Shown here one piece after another: positions 36,382-46,300 of a stretch of 64,000 bases of DNA (positions within the stretch are counted from its first letter, which is position 1; each line of letters opens with the position of its first letter). The DNA comes from Pseudomonas schmalbachii (GTDB taxonomy: Bacteria > Pseudomonadota > Gammaproteobacteria > Pseudomonadales > Pseudomonadaceae): the NCBI RefSeq assembly GCF_017589465.1, contig NZ_JAELYA010000005.1:124001-188000 (forward strand), given 5' to 3'. The translations under genes and the position numbers were made by a program. The notes below the pieces were generated by a model. It was not told the DNA's origin. It did no database searches and worked only from the letters and a program-made list of their open reading frames with translations.

Positions 36382-37239
36382 ATGCGCGGATTCCTTCGCG
36401 TAACCCTCACGCTGGTCGTGGTCGCCGCTGCCGTACTGGCCGGGTTCTGGCTGTGGCATTACTACATGCTTTCGCCGTGGACCCGCGACGCCCGGGTGCG
36501 TGCCGACGTGGTGGTGATTGCCCCCGACGTGTCCGGCTGGGTTACCGACCTGCGCGTGCAGGACAACCAGCAGATCAAGGCCGGCGACCTGCTGATGAGC
36601 ATCGACCGCGAGCGCTACCAGGCCAATCTGGAACAGGCCAAGGCTCTGGCCGATACCCGTTATCAGCAGCTCCGCCTGCGCCAGAGCGAGGCTTCGCGGC
36701 GCAGCCGCCTGGATACGGCGGCGATCAGCGCCGAAGACAAGGAAGGCGCGCAGCTCAGGGCAGGGATCGCCAACGGCGAATACCAGGAGGCGCTGGCCCA
36801 GGTGAAGCTGGCCGAACTCAACCTGCGCCGCAGCGAACTCCGTGCGCCGCGTGACGGCCAGGTGACCAACCTGCGTCTGGCCCAAGGCAACTATGTGCAG
36901 ACCGGCCAGCCGGTGATGGCCCTGGTCGACCAGAAGTCCTTCTACGTGACCGCCTATTTCGAGGAGACCAAGCTGCCGGGCATCCGCGTCGGCCAGTCGG
37001 CGAAGGTGCTGCTGATGAGCGGGGAGACCGAAATCGACGGCAAGGTGGAAAGCATCAGCAGCGGCATCACCGACCGCAATGCGGTGCCGGACAGCCAGTT
37101 GCTGGCGAATGTCGAGCCGACGTTCAACTGGGTGCGTCTGGCGCAGCGGATTCCGGTGCGGATCAAGCTGGAGAAGGTGCCCGAAGGCGTGCACCTGAGC
37201 GCCGGGATGACGGCCAGCGTCGTCGTGCGGGAGAAGTGA
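36382..37239 (+). CDS. HlyD/AaeA-type membrane-fusion protein
   Basis: A 285-residue periplasmic adaptor: one N-terminal helix (LTLVVVAAAVLAGFWLW), two biotinyl-lipoyl halves (about 45-75 and 155-190; SGWVTDLRVQDNQQIKAGD and LRAPRDGQVTNLRLAQGN) and a short coiled-coil between. It bridges the FUSC pump to an outer-membrane channel, which is not encoded here. The ATG at 36382 follows AAGGAGAG. Confidence 0.9.
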   Translation: MRGFLRVTLTLVVVAAAVLAGFWLWHYYMLSPWTRDARVRADVVVIAPDVSGWVTDLRVQDNQQIKAGDLLMSIDRERYQANLEQAKALADTRYQQLRLRQSEASRRSRLDTAAISAEDKEGAQLRAGIANGEYQEALAQVKLAELNLRRSELRAPRDGQVTNLRLAQGNYVQTGQPVMALVDQKSFYVTAYFEETKLPGIRVGQSAKVLLMSGETEIDGKVESISSGITDRNAVPDSQLLANVEPTFNWVRLAQRIPVRIKLEKVPEGVHLSAGMTASVVVREK

Positions 37240-37246
37240 AGGGCGT

Positions 37247-37275
37247 TGCCCCTCTTCCGTTGCGGAAGAGGGGCA
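37247..37275. terminator. Hairpin between convergent HlyD and phaJ1 genes
   Basis: TGCCCCTCTTCCG (37247-37259) and CGGAAGAGGGGCA (37263-37275) form a perfect 13-bp stem with a TTG loop. There is no strong T-run, but it lies exactly between two converging genes. Confidence 0.75.
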
Positions 37276-37284
37276 GGAGGCCGG

Positions 37285-37755
37285 TCAGCCGACGGTGATC
37301 GGCGGCAGGGCCGGCAGTTCGATATCCAGTTTCTGCTTCGGCGCCAGTACTTCGGCTTCGCCGTTCACCACTTGCTCGCCGTTCTGGTTGAGCACGCGGG
37401 TGGCTACCTTGACGCGGTTCTTCGGCAGTTTTTCCAGCACTTCCAGTTCCACGGTCAGGCTGTCGCCGAGTTTCACCGGGCGGGTGAAGCTCAGGCTCTG
37501 GCCGAGGTAGATGGTGCCCGGGCCGGGCAGGGTGGTGGCGATTGCCGCGCTGATCAGTGCGCCGCTGAGCATGCCGTGGGCGATGCGTTCCTTGAACAGG
37601 GTGCCGGCGGCGTATTCGGCGTCCAGGTGCACCGGGTTGCGGTCGCCGGAGACTTCGGCGAACAGCTGGATGTCGCGCTCGGTGACATCGCGCTGGAAGG
37701 TGGCCTTCTGGCCGACTTCGAGTTCTTCGTAAGTGACGTTCTGAACCTGGGTCAT
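37285..37755 (-). CDS. phaJ1: (R)-specific enoyl-CoA hydratase PhaJ1
   Basis: A 156-residue MaoC hot-dog protein with the hydratase-2 motif SGDRNPVHLD (catalytic Asp and His). Sequence and length match PhaJ1 of P. aeruginosa (156 aa from memory). It converts enoyl-CoA from beta-oxidation into (R)-3-hydroxyacyl-CoA for polyhydroxyalkanoate synthesis. The start overlaps the upstream hydrolase stop by 4 bp. Confidence 0.92.
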   Translation of the reverse strand: MTQVQNVTYEELEVGQKATFQRDVTERDIQLFAEVSGDRNPVHLDAEYAAGTLFKERIAHGMLSGALISAAIATTLPGPGTIYLGQSLSFTRPVKLGDSLTVELEVLEKLPKNRVKVATRVLNQNGEQVVNGEAEVLAPKQKLDIELPALPPITVG

Positions 37756-38696
37756 GGGATTTCCTCGTTCGTGTGTCGATGACTGACCTTGTCCAGCCAG
37801 CCGATCAGGTTGCGGGTGACCTCGTCGCGATTGGTCTCGTTGAACAGTTCGTGACGGGCGTCGGGATAAATCTGCAGTTGGACGTCGCGTACGCCGGCCC
37901 GGGTCAGCGCGTCGGCCAGCTTTCTCAGGCGCTTGCCCTGGCTGACCGGATCGCGTTCGCCGCCGATTATCAGCATTGGCAGGCTGCTTTCGATACGCGC
38001 CAGACGACTGACCGGCGTCAGCTCGGCCAGACCGCCGAGCAGGTCCAGCCATAGCTGGTTGCTGCAGCGGAAACCGCAGAGCGGGTCGGCGACGTACTTG
38101 TCGACCTCCTGCGGATCGCGGCTCAGCCAGTCGAAGGCCGTGCGGTTGGGGCGGAATGTCTTGTTGAACGAGCCGAAGGACAGAAGCTCTATCAGCGCGC
38201 TGCGCCCCAGCGGCCCCTGCCGCCAGCGCTCGAAGCGGGCGATCGGCAGAACGCTGCGGTACAGGGCGACCGGCTGGTAGTTCGACCCGGAGAGTACCGC
38301 CCCCTGCACGCTGGCGCTGTGTTCGGCCAGGTAGGCGGTGCCGATGTAGCTGCCCATGCTGTGGCCGAGCAGGACGATGGGCAGGCGCGGATGCTGCTGG
38401 CGAATGTGCCGGTTGAGGGTGGCCAGGTCGCCGACCACCTTACCCCAGCCGCCGCTGTCGGCGTAGTGGCCGAGTTCGCCGTTCTCCGCCGTGCGTCCGT
38501 GGCCGCGCTGGTCGATGGCGTACAGGTGGTAGCCGGCGGCGTTCAGGGCCTGGCCCAGCCGCTCGTAGCGGCCACCGTGCTCGGCCATGCCATGGGAGAG
38601 CATCACCGCGCCTCTGGCGGGCTGTTCCGTGGCCCAGTGGCGGGTGTACAGCGGTGTCTCGTCACTGGCGGGCAGCCAGTAGGCGGCGTGTGGCAT
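37752..38696 (-). CDS. Alpha/beta hydrolase, lysophospholipase/monoacylglycerol lipase-like
   Basis: A 314-residue serine hydrolase: GHSMGS (about residue 112) is the nucleophile elbow, and GGERDPVSQGKRL and DARHELFNE supply the Asp and His. The RGHGRTAENGELGHYADSGGW loop is typical of PldB/MAGL-type lipases. It probably frees fatty acids for the coupled phaJ1 and the nearby fadD genes. Confidence 0.87.
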   Translation of the reverse strand: MPHAAYWLPASDETPLYTRHWATEQPARGAVMLSHGMAEHGGRYERLGQALNAAGYHLYAIDQRGHGRTAENGELGHYADSGGWGKVVGDLATLNRHIRQQHPRLPIVLLGHSMGSYIGTAYLAEHSASVQGAVLSGSNYQPVALYRSVLPIARFERWRQGPLGRSALIELLSFGSFNKTFRPNRTAFDWLSRDPQEVDKYVADPLCGFRCSNQLWLDLLGGLAELTPVSRLARIESSLPMLIIGGERDPVSQGKRLRKLADALTRAGVRDVQLQIYPDARHELFNETNRDEVTRNLIGWLDKVSHRHTNEEIP

Positions 38697-38909
38697 CTGC
38701 GCAGTCCTTGTGCCGGCAGGGCGAAGGTCGCGGCATTCTAGCAGCGCGTTCCCGTGGCCAGTATCCCGGGTGAATGCGTTGCTGCTGATGCGTAATTCAC
38801 CACATCTATGACCGGGAGATGGAATTTGCGCCTCGCGGGGGAGCTGCTAAGTTCCCTCGGATGGCCGCGTGCGCGGATCAGACATACTCAGGTAAGAGGA
38901 TAAGAATAA

Positions 38910-40598
38910 ATGCAGCCTGACTTCTGGAATGACAAACGTCCCGCCGGTGTTCCCAACGAGATCGACCTGAAGACCTACAAGTCGGTGGTCGAGGTCTTCG
39001 AGCGCTCCTGCAAGAAATTCGCCGACCGCCCGGCCTTCAGCAATCTGGGCGTGACGCTCAGCTATGCCGAGCTGGATCGTCTTTCCGCCGCCTTCGCCGC
39101 CTATCTGCAGCGCAACACCGATCTCAAGCCGGGCGATCGCATCGCCGTGCAGATGCCGAACATCCTGCAATACCCGATCGCCGTGTTCGGCGCGTTGCGG
39201 GCCGGGCTGGTGGTGGTCAATACCAACCCGCTGTACACCGCGCGCGAGATGCGCCACCAGTTCAAGGACTCGGGCGCGCGGGCGCTGGTCTACGTCAACC
39301 TGTTCGGCAAGCTGGTGCAGGAGGTGCTGCCCGACACCGGCATCGAGTACCTGATCGAGGCGCGCATGGGCGACCTGCTGCCGCCGCTCAAGGGGCTGCT
39401 GGTCAACGCCGTGGTCAAGCATGTGAAGAAGATGGTGCCGGACTACAGCCTGCCCGCCGCCGTGCGATTCACCGAAGCCCTGCGCCTGGGGCGGGGCCAC
39501 GCGCTGCAGCCGGTCAAGGTCGGGCTGGGCGATCTCGCCGTGCTGCAATACACCGGCGGCACCACGGGAGTGGCGAAGGGGGCGATGCTCACCCACGGCA
39601 ACCTGGTCGCCAACATGCAGCAGGTCAACGCCTGCCTGTCGCAGTTGGCGGCGGACGGCCGGCCGCTGCTGAAGGAAGGCCAGGAAGTGATGATCGCGCC
39701 GCTGCCGCTGTACCACATCTATGCCTTCACCGCGAACTGCATGTGCATGATGGTCAACGGCAACCACAACGTACTGATCACCAATCCGCGCGATATCGCC
39801 GGCTTCGTCAAGGAGCTGAAGAACTGGCGCTTCTCCGCGCTGCTCGGCCTGAACACGCTGTTCGTCGCGTTGATGGAGCATCCCGAGTTCAAGAACCTGG
39901 ACTTCTCCAATCTCAAGGTCACCAACTCCGGCGGCACCGCGCTGGTATCCGCGACGGCGGAGCGCTGGAAGGCCATGACCGGCTGTTCGGTGGTGGAAGG
40001 CTACGGCCTGACCGAAACCTCGCCAGTGGTCACCGCGAATCCCTATGGCGACCTGGTCCGGCTGGGCTCGGTAGGCATTCCGGTGCCGGGGACTGCGCTG
40101 AAGGTGATCGACGCCGATGGTCGCGAGCTCGGTCTCGGCGAGCGTGGGGAGCTGTGCGTGAAAGGTCCGCAGGTGATGAAGGGTTACTGGAATCGTCCGG
40201 AAGCCACCGCCGAAACCCTGGATGCCGAGGGCTGGCTGAAGACCGGCGACATCGCCGTCATCGACCCGGATGGTTTCGTCCGTATCGTCGACCGCAAGAA
40301 GGACCTGATCATCGTGTCCGGTTTCAACGTCTATCCCAACGAGATCGAGGACGTCGTCATGGCTCACCCGAAGGTGGCCAACTGTGCGGCGGTCGGCGTT
40401 CCGGACGAGAAGTCCGGCGAGGCGGTCAAGCTGTTCGTGGTGCCGCGCGAGGGCGGGCTGACGGTCGACGAACTGAAGGCCTACTGCCGGGAAAACTTCA
40501 CCGGCTACAAGGTGCCCCGGCAGATCGTGCTCAAGGATGCGCTGCCGATGACGCCGGTGGGTAAGATCCTGCGCCGTGAGCTGCGCGAAACCGTCTGA
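38910..40598 (+). CDS. fadD2: Long-chain acyl-CoA ligase FadD2
   Basis: A 562-residue AMP-forming ligase: AMP-binding loop YTGGTTGVAKG from residue 214, YGLTETSP near 368 and the C-terminal lysine motif in PMTPVGKILRRELRE. It activates fatty acids for beta-oxidation. I call it FadD2 because in P. aeruginosa FadD2 lies just upstream of FadD1 (from memory). The TGA stop lies in the CTGAG that flanks a ~140-bp MITE-like element, so insertion may have reshaped its 3' end. Confidence 0.92.
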   Translation: MQPDFWNDKRPAGVPNEIDLKTYKSVVEVFERSCKKFADRPAFSNLGVTLSYAELDRLSAAFAAYLQRNTDLKPGDRIAVQMPNILQYPIAVFGALRAGLVVVNTNPLYTAREMRHQFKDSGARALVYVNLFGKLVQEVLPDTGIEYLIEARMGDLLPPLKGLLVNAVVKHVKKMVPDYSLPAAVRFTEALRLGRGHALQPVKVGLGDLAVLQYTGGTTGVAKGAMLTHGNLVANMQQVNACLSQLAADGRPLLKEGQEVMIAPLPLYHIYAFTANCMCMMVNGNHNVLITNPRDIAGFVKELKNWRFSALLGLNTLFVALMEHPEFKNLDFSNLKVTNSGGTALVSATAERWKAMTGCSVVEGYGLTETSPVVTANPYGDLVRLGSVGIPVPGTALKVIDADGRELGLGERGELCVKGPQVMKGYWNRPEATAETLDAEGWLKTGDIAVIDPDGFVRIVDRKKDLIIVSGFNVYPNEIEDVVMAHPKVANCAAVGVPDEKSGEAVKLFVVPREGGLTVDELKAYCRENFTGYKVPRQIVLKDALPMTPVGKILRRELRETV

Positions 40599-40599
40599 G

Positions 40600-40737
40600 A
40601 GCCTGTTTACGATCTGCTGCGCGTCGGCATAACTGCGTTGAAAACGGGCTCGGGGTGCTCATTTACTGCGTGTAAACTCCGCCCCCTCGCCCGTTTTCGC
40701 CTTGTTCTGCTCTAGCTCGCGAGATCGTCAACAGGCT
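40600..40737. mobile_element. MITE-like inverted-repeat element, about 138 bp
   Basis: Ends AGCCTGTTTACGATCT on the left and AGATCGTCAACAGGCT on the right, inverted with one mismatch. The direct repeat CTGAG flanks both sides (40595-40599 and 40738-40742), though it partly continues the inverted repeat. No protein is encoded. I recognise similar elements as common intergenic repeats in Pseudomonas. It fills the first half of the 358-bp gap before fadD1. Confidence 0.75.
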
Positions 40738-40770
40738 CTGAGGGCTGGCCCGCGGGCTAGCATGGAAATG

Positions 40771-40802
40771 TGACCGAAGGTGTTGTCTTCGGTCATTTTT
40801 TT
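40771..40802 (+). terminator. Terminator of fadD2
   Basis: TGACCGAAG, loop TGTTGT-type, CTTCGGTCA, then T-rich tract to 40802. It separates fadD2 from fadD1, so fadD1 has its own promoter in the A-rich sequence at 40803-40956. Confidence 0.88.
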
Positions 40803-40956
40803 GACCGGGGAGGGCTGGTTTGGTGCTGGTCGGTACTAGGCAAAGCTGATAATCTCGGCCCGCTTTTCGTTTCCCGCCACGGAAAAAAGCGCTAAAAACA
40901 CAACAAACAACCGCCCAGAGCGGTGTAGATCAGCTGTTGCTCAGGAGTGGGCTTCC

Positions 40957-42645
40957 ATGACCGAAAATTTCTGGAAGGACAAATATCCGGCCGGTATCGC
41001 CGCCGAGATCAATGCTGACCAGTACCCGAATATCCTCGCGGTGCTGAAGGAGTCCTGCCAGCGCTTTGCCAACAAGCCTGCTTTCAGCAACCTCGGCAAG
41101 ACGCTTACCTACGGCGACATCTACCGGCTTTCCGGTGACTTCGCCGCCTACCTGCAGCAGAACACCGACCTGCAACCCGGCGACCGCATCGCCGTGCAGT
41201 TGCCCAACGTGCTGCAGTACCCGGTAGTGGTGTTCGGCGCCATGCGCGCCGGCCTCATCGTGGTCAACACCAACCCGCTGTACACCGCGCGGGAGATGGA
41301 GCACCAGTTCAACGACTCCGGCGCCAAGGCGCTGGTGTGCCTGGCCAACATGGCACACCTGGCCGAGGAAGTGCTGCCGAAGACCGGCATCCGCCACGTA
41401 CTGGTCACCGAAGTGGGCGACATGCTGCCGCCGCTCAAGCGCTTCGTGGTCAACGCGGTGGTCAAGTACGTCAAGAAGATGGTTCCGCCGTTCAGCCTGC
41501 CGCAGGCGGTCAAGCTGAACGACGCGCTGGCCAAGGGCCGCGGCAAGATCGTCCGCGAAGCTACGCCGAAGAGCGACGACGTCGCCGTGCTGCAGTACAC
41601 CGGCGGCACCACCGGCGTGGCCAAGGGCGCGATGCTGACCCACCGCAACCTGATCGCCAACATGCTGCAGTGCAAGGCGCTGATGGGCGCCAACCTCGGC
41701 GAAGGCTGCGAGATCCTCATCGCGCCGCTGCCGCTGTACCACATCTACGCCTTCACCTTCCATTGCATGGCGATGATGCTGACCGGCAACCACAACGTCT
41801 TGGTCACCAACCCGCGCGACCTGTCGGCGATGGTCAAGGAGCTGGCCGAGTGGAAGTTCAGCGGCTTCGTCGGCCTGAACACCCTGTTCGTCGGCCTGTG
41901 CAACAACGAAGGGTTCCGCAAGCTGGACTTCTCCGCGCTGAAGCTGACCCTCTCCGGCGGCATGGCGCTGCAGCAGGCCGCCGCCGAGCGCTGGAAGGAA
42001 GTCACCGGCTGCCCGATCAGCGAAGGCTACGGCATGACCGAAACCAGCCCGGTGGTGTCGGTGAACCCGTTCCAGAACATCCAGATCGGCACCATCGGCA
42101 TCCCGGTACCGTCCACCCTGTGCAAGGTCATCGACGATAACGGCAACGACCTGCCGTTCGGCGAGCGCGGCGAACTGTGCGTCAAGGGCCCGCAGGTGAT
42201 GAAGGGCTACTGGCAGCGCGAGGACGCCACCGCGGAAATCCTCGACAAGGATGGCTGGCTGAAGACCGGCGACATCGCGATCATCCAGGACGATGGCTAC
42301 ATGCGCATCGTCGACCGCAAGAAGGACATGATCCTGGTGTCCGGCTTCAACGTGTACCCGAACGAACTGGAAGACGTGGCGGCGACCCTGCCGGGCGTGC
42401 TGCAGGTCGCGGCCATCGGCATTCCGGACGAGAAATCCGGCGAGTCGATCAAGCTGTTCGTCGTCTCCAAGCCGGGCGTCACCCTCACCAAGGAACAGGT
42501 GATGAAGCACATGCACGACAACCTGACCGGCTACAAGCGCCCGAAGGCCGTCGAGTTCCGCGACACCCTGCCGACCACCAACGTCGGCAAGATCCTCCGT
42601 CGCGAGCTGCGTGACGAGGAGCTGAAGAAGGTCGCGCAGAAGTAA
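40957..42645 (+). CDS. fadD1: Long-chain acyl-CoA ligase FadD1
   Basis: A 562-residue paralogue of FadD2 with YTGGTTGVAKGAM near residue 213, YGMTETSPV near residue 365 and the same C-terminal lysine motif (TTNVGKILRRELRD). It is the FadD1 member by position. It makes long-chain acyl-CoA from fatty acids and ATP at the inner face of the membrane. The ATG at 40957 follows CAGGAGTGG. A GC-rich terminator follows. Confidence 0.93.
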   Translation: MTENFWKDKYPAGIAAEINADQYPNILAVLKESCQRFANKPAFSNLGKTLTYGDIYRLSGDFAAYLQQNTDLQPGDRIAVQLPNVLQYPVVVFGAMRAGLIVVNTNPLYTAREMEHQFNDSGAKALVCLANMAHLAEEVLPKTGIRHVLVTEVGDMLPPLKRFVVNAVVKYVKKMVPPFSLPQAVKLNDALAKGRGKIVREATPKSDDVAVLQYTGGTTGVAKGAMLTHRNLIANMLQCKALMGANLGEGCEILIAPLPLYHIYAFTFHCMAMMLTGNHNVLVTNPRDLSAMVKELAEWKFSGFVGLNTLFVGLCNNEGFRKLDFSALKLTLSGGMALQQAAAERWKEVTGCPISEGYGMTETSPVVSVNPFQNIQIGTIGIPVPSTLCKVIDDNGNDLPFGERGELCVKGPQVMKGYWQREDATAEILDKDGWLKTGDIAIIQDDGYMRIVDRKKDMILVSGFNVYPNELEDVAATLPGVLQVAAIGIPDEKSGESIKLFVVSKPGVTLTKEQVMKHMHDNLTGYKRPKAVEFRDTLPTTNVGKILRRELRDEELKKVAQK

Positions 42646-42658
42646 CGTCTGCCGTCTT

Positions 42659-42686
42659 GAAAAGCCCCGCCCCGGCGGGGCTTTTC
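42659..42686 (+). terminator. Terminator of fadD1
   Basis: GAAAAGCCCCGCC, CCGGCGGGGCTTTTC: strong stem with T tract, 14 bp after the stop. Confidence 0.92.
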
Positions 42687-42767
42687 ATTTGCGGCTGCAA
42701 GGCGGGATCGACCGTTCCGCCGCTACCCGCCTACCATATAGGGCATCCTCCAAGCGGCCCTATTGCC

Positions 42768-43235
42768 ATGACTATCCCAACTTCTGACGACATCGCCCGC
42801 GCCGAGGCGCTGACCCGTTACCTGCACGAACACATCCCGCTGACCGTGGCGATGGACATCCGCGCCCAGCCGAGCCCGCCCGGTCACCTGCGTCTCAGCG
42901 CCCCGCACGCGCCGAACCGCAATCCGCACAACACGGTATTCGGCGGCAGCCTGGCGACCCTGGCCATCGCCGCCGGCTGGACCCTGCTGTTCGACGCCCT
43001 GCGCCGCGAGGAGCTGCATGCCGCGCTGGTGATCCAGCATTACGAATGCGACTACCGCGCCCCGGCCGCCGCCGAGTTCGTCGCCGAGGCGGTGCTGCCG
43101 GCGGAGTGGCCGGCGTTCGTCGAGCAACTGCGCACGCGCAAGCGCGCCCGCCTGAAACTGCCGGTCAGCCTGACCTGCGAGGGCCGCGAGGTGCTGACCG
43201 CCAGCGCGATGTACGCGGCGCGCATGGAAGGCTGA
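42768..43235 (+). CDS. YiiD C-terminal-like thioesterase
   Basis: A 155-residue hot-dog-fold protein of the YiiD_C putative thioesterase family: NPHNTVFGGSLATLAIAAGW (about residues 46-65) is the signature. It may release free acids from acyl-CoA, consistent with its place beside fadD1. The ATG at 42768 is followed at once by the conserved domain; an in-frame codon at 42657 lies in the fadD1 terminator and is rejected. Confidence 0.85.
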   Translation: MTIPTSDDIARAEALTRYLHEHIPLTVAMDIRAQPSPPGHLRLSAPHAPNRNPHNTVFGGSLATLAIAAGWTLLFDALRREELHAALVIQHYECDYRAPAAAEFVAEAVLPAEWPAFVEQLRTRKRARLKLPVSLTCEGREVLTASAMYAARMEG

Positions 43236-43304
43236 TCCGGGCCACGCACCCTGGCCAAATCTGCGACAATCGCCGCCTTTTCGTTTTGCCAGACCTGACG
43301 CCCG

Positions 43305-46300
43305 ATGACCGACATCGCCTCCCTGCTGAAGAACCTCGATCACGCCCTGATCCGTGACCGCCACCGCCTGCGCCGCCAGTTCCACGAGTTGCAGAAGCAG
43401 GCGCAGCCGGACCAGGCAAAGGTGGCGCAATGGCTGGAGCGCTTCCAGGCCTCCTGCGCCAGGGTCGAGGCGCGGCGCGGCAGCGTGCCGGCGATGCGCT
43501 ACGACGACAGCCTGCCGATCGCCGCCAAGCGCGACGAGATCAAGGCGGCGCTGGAAAAGCATCAGGTGGTGGTGATCGCCGGCGAAACCGGTTCGGGCAA
43601 GACCACCCAGTTGCCGAAGATCTGCCTCGAACTCGGGCGCGGCACCCACGGCATGATCGGCCATACCCAGCCGCGCCGCCTGGCTGCGCGCAGCGTGGCG
43701 ACGCGGGTCGCCGAGGAAATCGGCACGCCGCTGGGCGCGCTGGTCGGCTATCAGGTGCGCTTCGAGGACCAGAGCGACGAGAACACCCTGATCAAGCTGA
43801 TGACCGACGGCATCCTGCTCGCCGAGACCCAGCACGACCGCTATCTGGAACGCTACGACACGATCATCGTCGACGAGGCCCACGAGCGCAGCCTGAACAT
43901 CGACTTCCTCCTCGGCTTCCTCAAGACCCTGCTGCCGCGCCGGCCCGATCTCAAGCTGATCATCACCTCGGCGACCATCGACCTGGAGCGCTTCTCCAGG
44001 CACTTCAGCGACGCGCCCATCGTCGAGGTTTCCGGCCGCACCTATCCGGTGGATACCTGGTACCGGCCGTTGGCGGCGGAAGTGGACGAGGACGGCGAGG
44101 CGCTGTTCGACGACCTCTCGGTGGACGAGGGCATCCTCCGCGCGCTGGACGAGATCGCCGCCCACGAGCGCGAAATCGGCAAGCGCCCCGGCGACGTGCT
44201 GGTGTTCCTCCCCGGCGAGCGCGAGATCCGCGATGCCGCCGACATGCTGCGCAAGGCCAACCTGCGCCATACCGAGGTGCTGCCGCTGTATGCGCGGCTG
44301 ACCCCGGCGGAGCAGCAGAAAATCTTCCAGCCCATGCCCGGGCGCAAGATCGTGCTCGCCACCAACGTCGCCGAGACCTCGCTGACCGTGCCCGGCATTC
44401 GCTACGTGATCGACAGCGGTACGGCGCGGATCAGCCGCTACAGCTACCGCGCCAAGGTCCAGCGCCTGCCCATCGAGGCGGTGTCCCAGGCCAGCGCCAA
44501 CCAGCGCAAGGGCCGCTGCGGGCGGGTCGAACCGGGCATCTGCGTGCGGCTGTATAGCGAAGAGGATTTCCTCTCGCGGCCGGCGTTCACCGATCCGGAA
44601 ATCCTCCGCACCAACCTCGCCGCGGTGATCCTGCAGATGCTGCATCTGCGCCTTGGCGATATCGAGGCGTTTCCCTTCATCGAACCGCCGGAAGGCAAGG
44701 CGATCAAGGACGGCTTCACCCTGCTGCAGGAACTCTCGGCGGTGAACCGCGAGGGCCAGCTAACTCCGCTGGGCCGCCAACTGGCGCGGCTGCCGATCGA
44801 TCCGCGTCTGGGCCGCATGCTGCTGGAAGGCGCGCAGCAGGGCAGCCTCGGCGAAGTGCTCACCGTCGCCAGCGCACTGTCCGTGCAGGACCCGCGCGAA
44901 CGCCCGATCGAGCGCCAGCAGGCCGCCGACCAGGCGCATGCACAGTGGAAGGACCCGGATTCCGACTTCGCCGCGCTGATCAACCTCTGGCGCGGCTTCG
45001 AGGAACAGCGCCAGGCGCTGGGTTCCAACGCGCTGCGCAGCTGGTGCCGGAAGAACTTCCTCAATTACTTGCGCCTACGCGAGTGGAGAGATGCGCATCG
45101 CCAACTGATGCTGATCTGTCGTGAGCTGAAGCTGTTCTCCGAAGCTCCGAACCGTAGGAGCCAGCTTGCTGGCGATCAGCGCCCCCACCAAGAGCATCGC
45201 CAGCAAGCTGGCTCCAACAAAAAGCAGGCCGGTGAGCAGCCGGTGCGCGATATCGACTATGCCGCCGTGCACAAGGCGATCCTCTCCGGCCTGCTCAGCC
45301 AGATCGGCCAGAAGGCGGAGGAGGGCGATTACCTCGGCGCGCGGCAGCGGCGTTTCTGGATTCACCCGTCCAGCGTGATCGGTCGCAAGAAGCCGCAATG
45401 GATCATGGCCGCCGAGCTGGTCGAGACCACCAAGCTGTTCGCCCGCATGGTCGCGAAGATCGAGCCGGGCTGGCTTGAGCCGCTGGCCGGGCATCTGGTG
45501 AAGAAGAACCACCTGGAGCCGCACTGGGAGAAAAAGCGCGGGCAGGTCGTCGCCTACGAACAGGTCACCCTCTATGGCCTGATCATCGTCGGTCGCCGCG
45601 CGGTGCATTACGGCCCCATCGATCCGCCGGTCTCGCGTGAGCTGTTCATCCGCGAAGGCTTGGTACGCGGCGAGATCAACAGCCGCGCCAAATGCCTGAG
45701 CGCCAATCGCCAGTTGCTGGAGAAACTCGACGAACTGGAAGCCAAGGCACGTCGGCGTGACATCCTCGCCGACGAGGAAACCCTGTTCGCCTACTACGAC
45801 GCGCGGCTGCCGGCGGATATCTACCAGACCGCCAGCTTCGAGAAGTGGTACGAGCGCGAGCGGACGAAGAATCCCGACCTGCTGATCATGCGCGAGGAAG
45901 ACGTGCTCGCCCGCGATGCCAGCGAGGTCACCGCCGGCCTTTATCCGGATCGCCTGCAACTGGGCGAGCTGCAGTTGCCGCTGTCCTATCACTTCGAACC
46001 CGGCCATCCACGCGATGGTGTGACCCTGCGTGTACCAGCGCCGCTATTGCCGCAACTGCCGCCCGAACGCCTGGAATGGCTGGTGCCCGGCCTGCTGGAA
46101 GCCAAGTGCGTGGCGCTGGTGCGCAACCTGCCCAAGGCGATCCGCAAGAACTTCGTGCCGGTGCCGGATTTCGTTCGCGCGGCGCTGGGCAAGATGGTTT
46201 TCGCCGAAGGCGCGCTGCCCGAAGCGCTTGGCCGCGAGCTGCAGCGCATGACCGGCAGCCGAGTGCCGGAAGAAGCCTGGACGGAGGCCGTCGGGCAGGT

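Noticed and set aside
38847..42516. Long minus-strand frames opposite fadD2 and fadD1 (over 500 codons each).
   Set aside because: Both are mirror images of paralogous genes, so their mutual similarity only reflects fadD1 and fadD2 being related.
42723..44645. A 640-codon minus-strand frame over the thioesterase and hrpA.
   Set aside because: It crosses two real genes and their gap, and has mirror-type composition.
45154..45218. A frameshift or split of hrpA at the REP.
   Set aside because: The reading frame continues on both sides with conserved HrpA sequence, so no break is present.
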